This document shows, piece by piece, positions 63,731 to 64,000 of a stretch of 64,000 nt of DNA. Position numbers and translations under genes: made by a program. Location: positions 18,150,027 to 18,214,026 of the forward strand of contig NC_132893.1 in assembly GCF_030463535.1 (NCBI RefSeq). The letters run 5' to 3'. The stretch is from Salminus brasiliensis. Lineage: Eukaryota; Chordata; Actinopteri; Characiformes; Bryconidae. Every line of letters starts with the position of its first letter. The stretch's first letter is position 1. Under the pieces are notes generated by a model. That model was given only the letters and a program-made list of their open reading frames with translations. It made no database searches and was not told the DNA's origin.

Positions 63731-64000
63731 GCTATATGTTTGTGGACACCCCTTCTAAAGGATACAGTTGTTTTTGAGTCGCACCTATTGCTGTGCAAAT
63801 GAACACACACACACACACACAGCTTGTCTAGTCCCTGTAGATAAGTCTTGCCAATAGAATAGAACTCTGGAGCAGATAAACATGAACCTGTTGGTACCAT
63901 GCCTAATGCCAGGTTTTGGCTAGAGGGAATGATTGTGCTCCATTCAGTACGTTTGGGATGGGTTGGGCACTTGGGGATGAGGTGGAGTGCATCATTCAAC
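63731..64000 (-). mobile_element. Miniature DNA transposon, copy D (cut by window end)
   Basis: It begins GCTATATGTTTGTGGACACC and continues through a (CA)n tract at 63803-63822, AGCTTGTCTAGTCCCTGTAG, TTGCCAATAGAATAG and CATGAACCTGTTGGTACCAT. Same family and orientation as 40783-41262. The element runs out of the window. Confidence 0.85.

Larger units (their letters stand above)
38441..64000. other. dclk1: dclk1 large intron (at least 25.5 kb)
   Basis: After the donor CAG/GTAAGG at 38441 no further dclk1 exon was recognised up to the window end. In particular, nothing resembles the next family exon, which begins with the CLQDFFGDDDIF-type segment. The intron holds transposon remnants, microsatellites and polypurine/polypyrimidine tracts, two RE1-like sites and some balanced-composition blocks (45300-45700, 50930-51180, 62100-62650) that may be conserved non-coding DNA. 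Stretches with nothing recognised: 38520-39930, 41300-42480, 46210-46800, 47830-48330, 49570-50150, 51200-51850, 53100-55070, 56740-57080, 58560-59070, 61130-61720 and 62660-63030. Confidence 0.75.

Overview
This is genomic DNA of a teleost fish. Protein-coding genes are split into many short exons with GT/AG introns. Intergenic and intronic DNA is full of decayed Tc1-like transposons, small non-autonomous DNA elements with conserved ends, a tRNA-derived SINE and microsatellites. Gene content and order (cyclin A1, spartin, CCDC169, DCLK1) match the block on human 13q13, so the window is a conserved vertebrate synteny segment. The repeat families look like those I associate with ostariophysan fishes, but the order and species are not established by anything here.

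Layout, all four genes on the + strand. 1-5880: intergenic, with a Tc1 remnant at 3365-4374. 5880-8995: a compact cyclin A1 gene (8 coding exons, 403 aa) with a TATA/CCAAT promoter and poly(A) signals. 9290-9660: GC-rich promoter-like block for spartin. 10196-21775: spartin (7 coding exons, about 588 aa), with transposons in its introns and a 49-bp copy of part of its own exon 3 in intron 6. 22790-22900: a second GC-rich promoter that I infer drives ccdc169 through an untranslated first exon. 24586-30201: ccdc169 (8 coding exons, 213 aa). 30202-35000: transposon-rich spacer where mammals carry SOHLH2; no bHLH exon is seen. 35040-35330: CpG-rich dclk1 promoter and untranslated exon. 36626-38440: the first two coding exons of dclk1 (both doublecortin domains, 235 aa). 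38441-64000: one very large dclk1 intron, more than 25.5 kb, with no recognisable exon.

The genes do not form a pathway. Cyclin A1 drives the meiotic/S-phase cell cycle, spartin acts at lipid droplets, endosomes and the midbody, CCDC169 is an uncharacterised coiled-coil protein, and DCLK1 is a neuronal microtubule-binding kinase. They share a neighbourhood, not a function.

The most useful non-obvious signals are: two close matches to the 21-bp RE1/NRSE silencer in the big dclk1 intron; the partial duplication of a spartin exon; a second PPAY motif in spartin; an inferred remote promoter for ccdc169; several nested transposons; and a four-copy family of about 470 bp miniature elements. No prokaryotic systems, CRISPR arrays, rRNA genes or intact tRNA genes are present.
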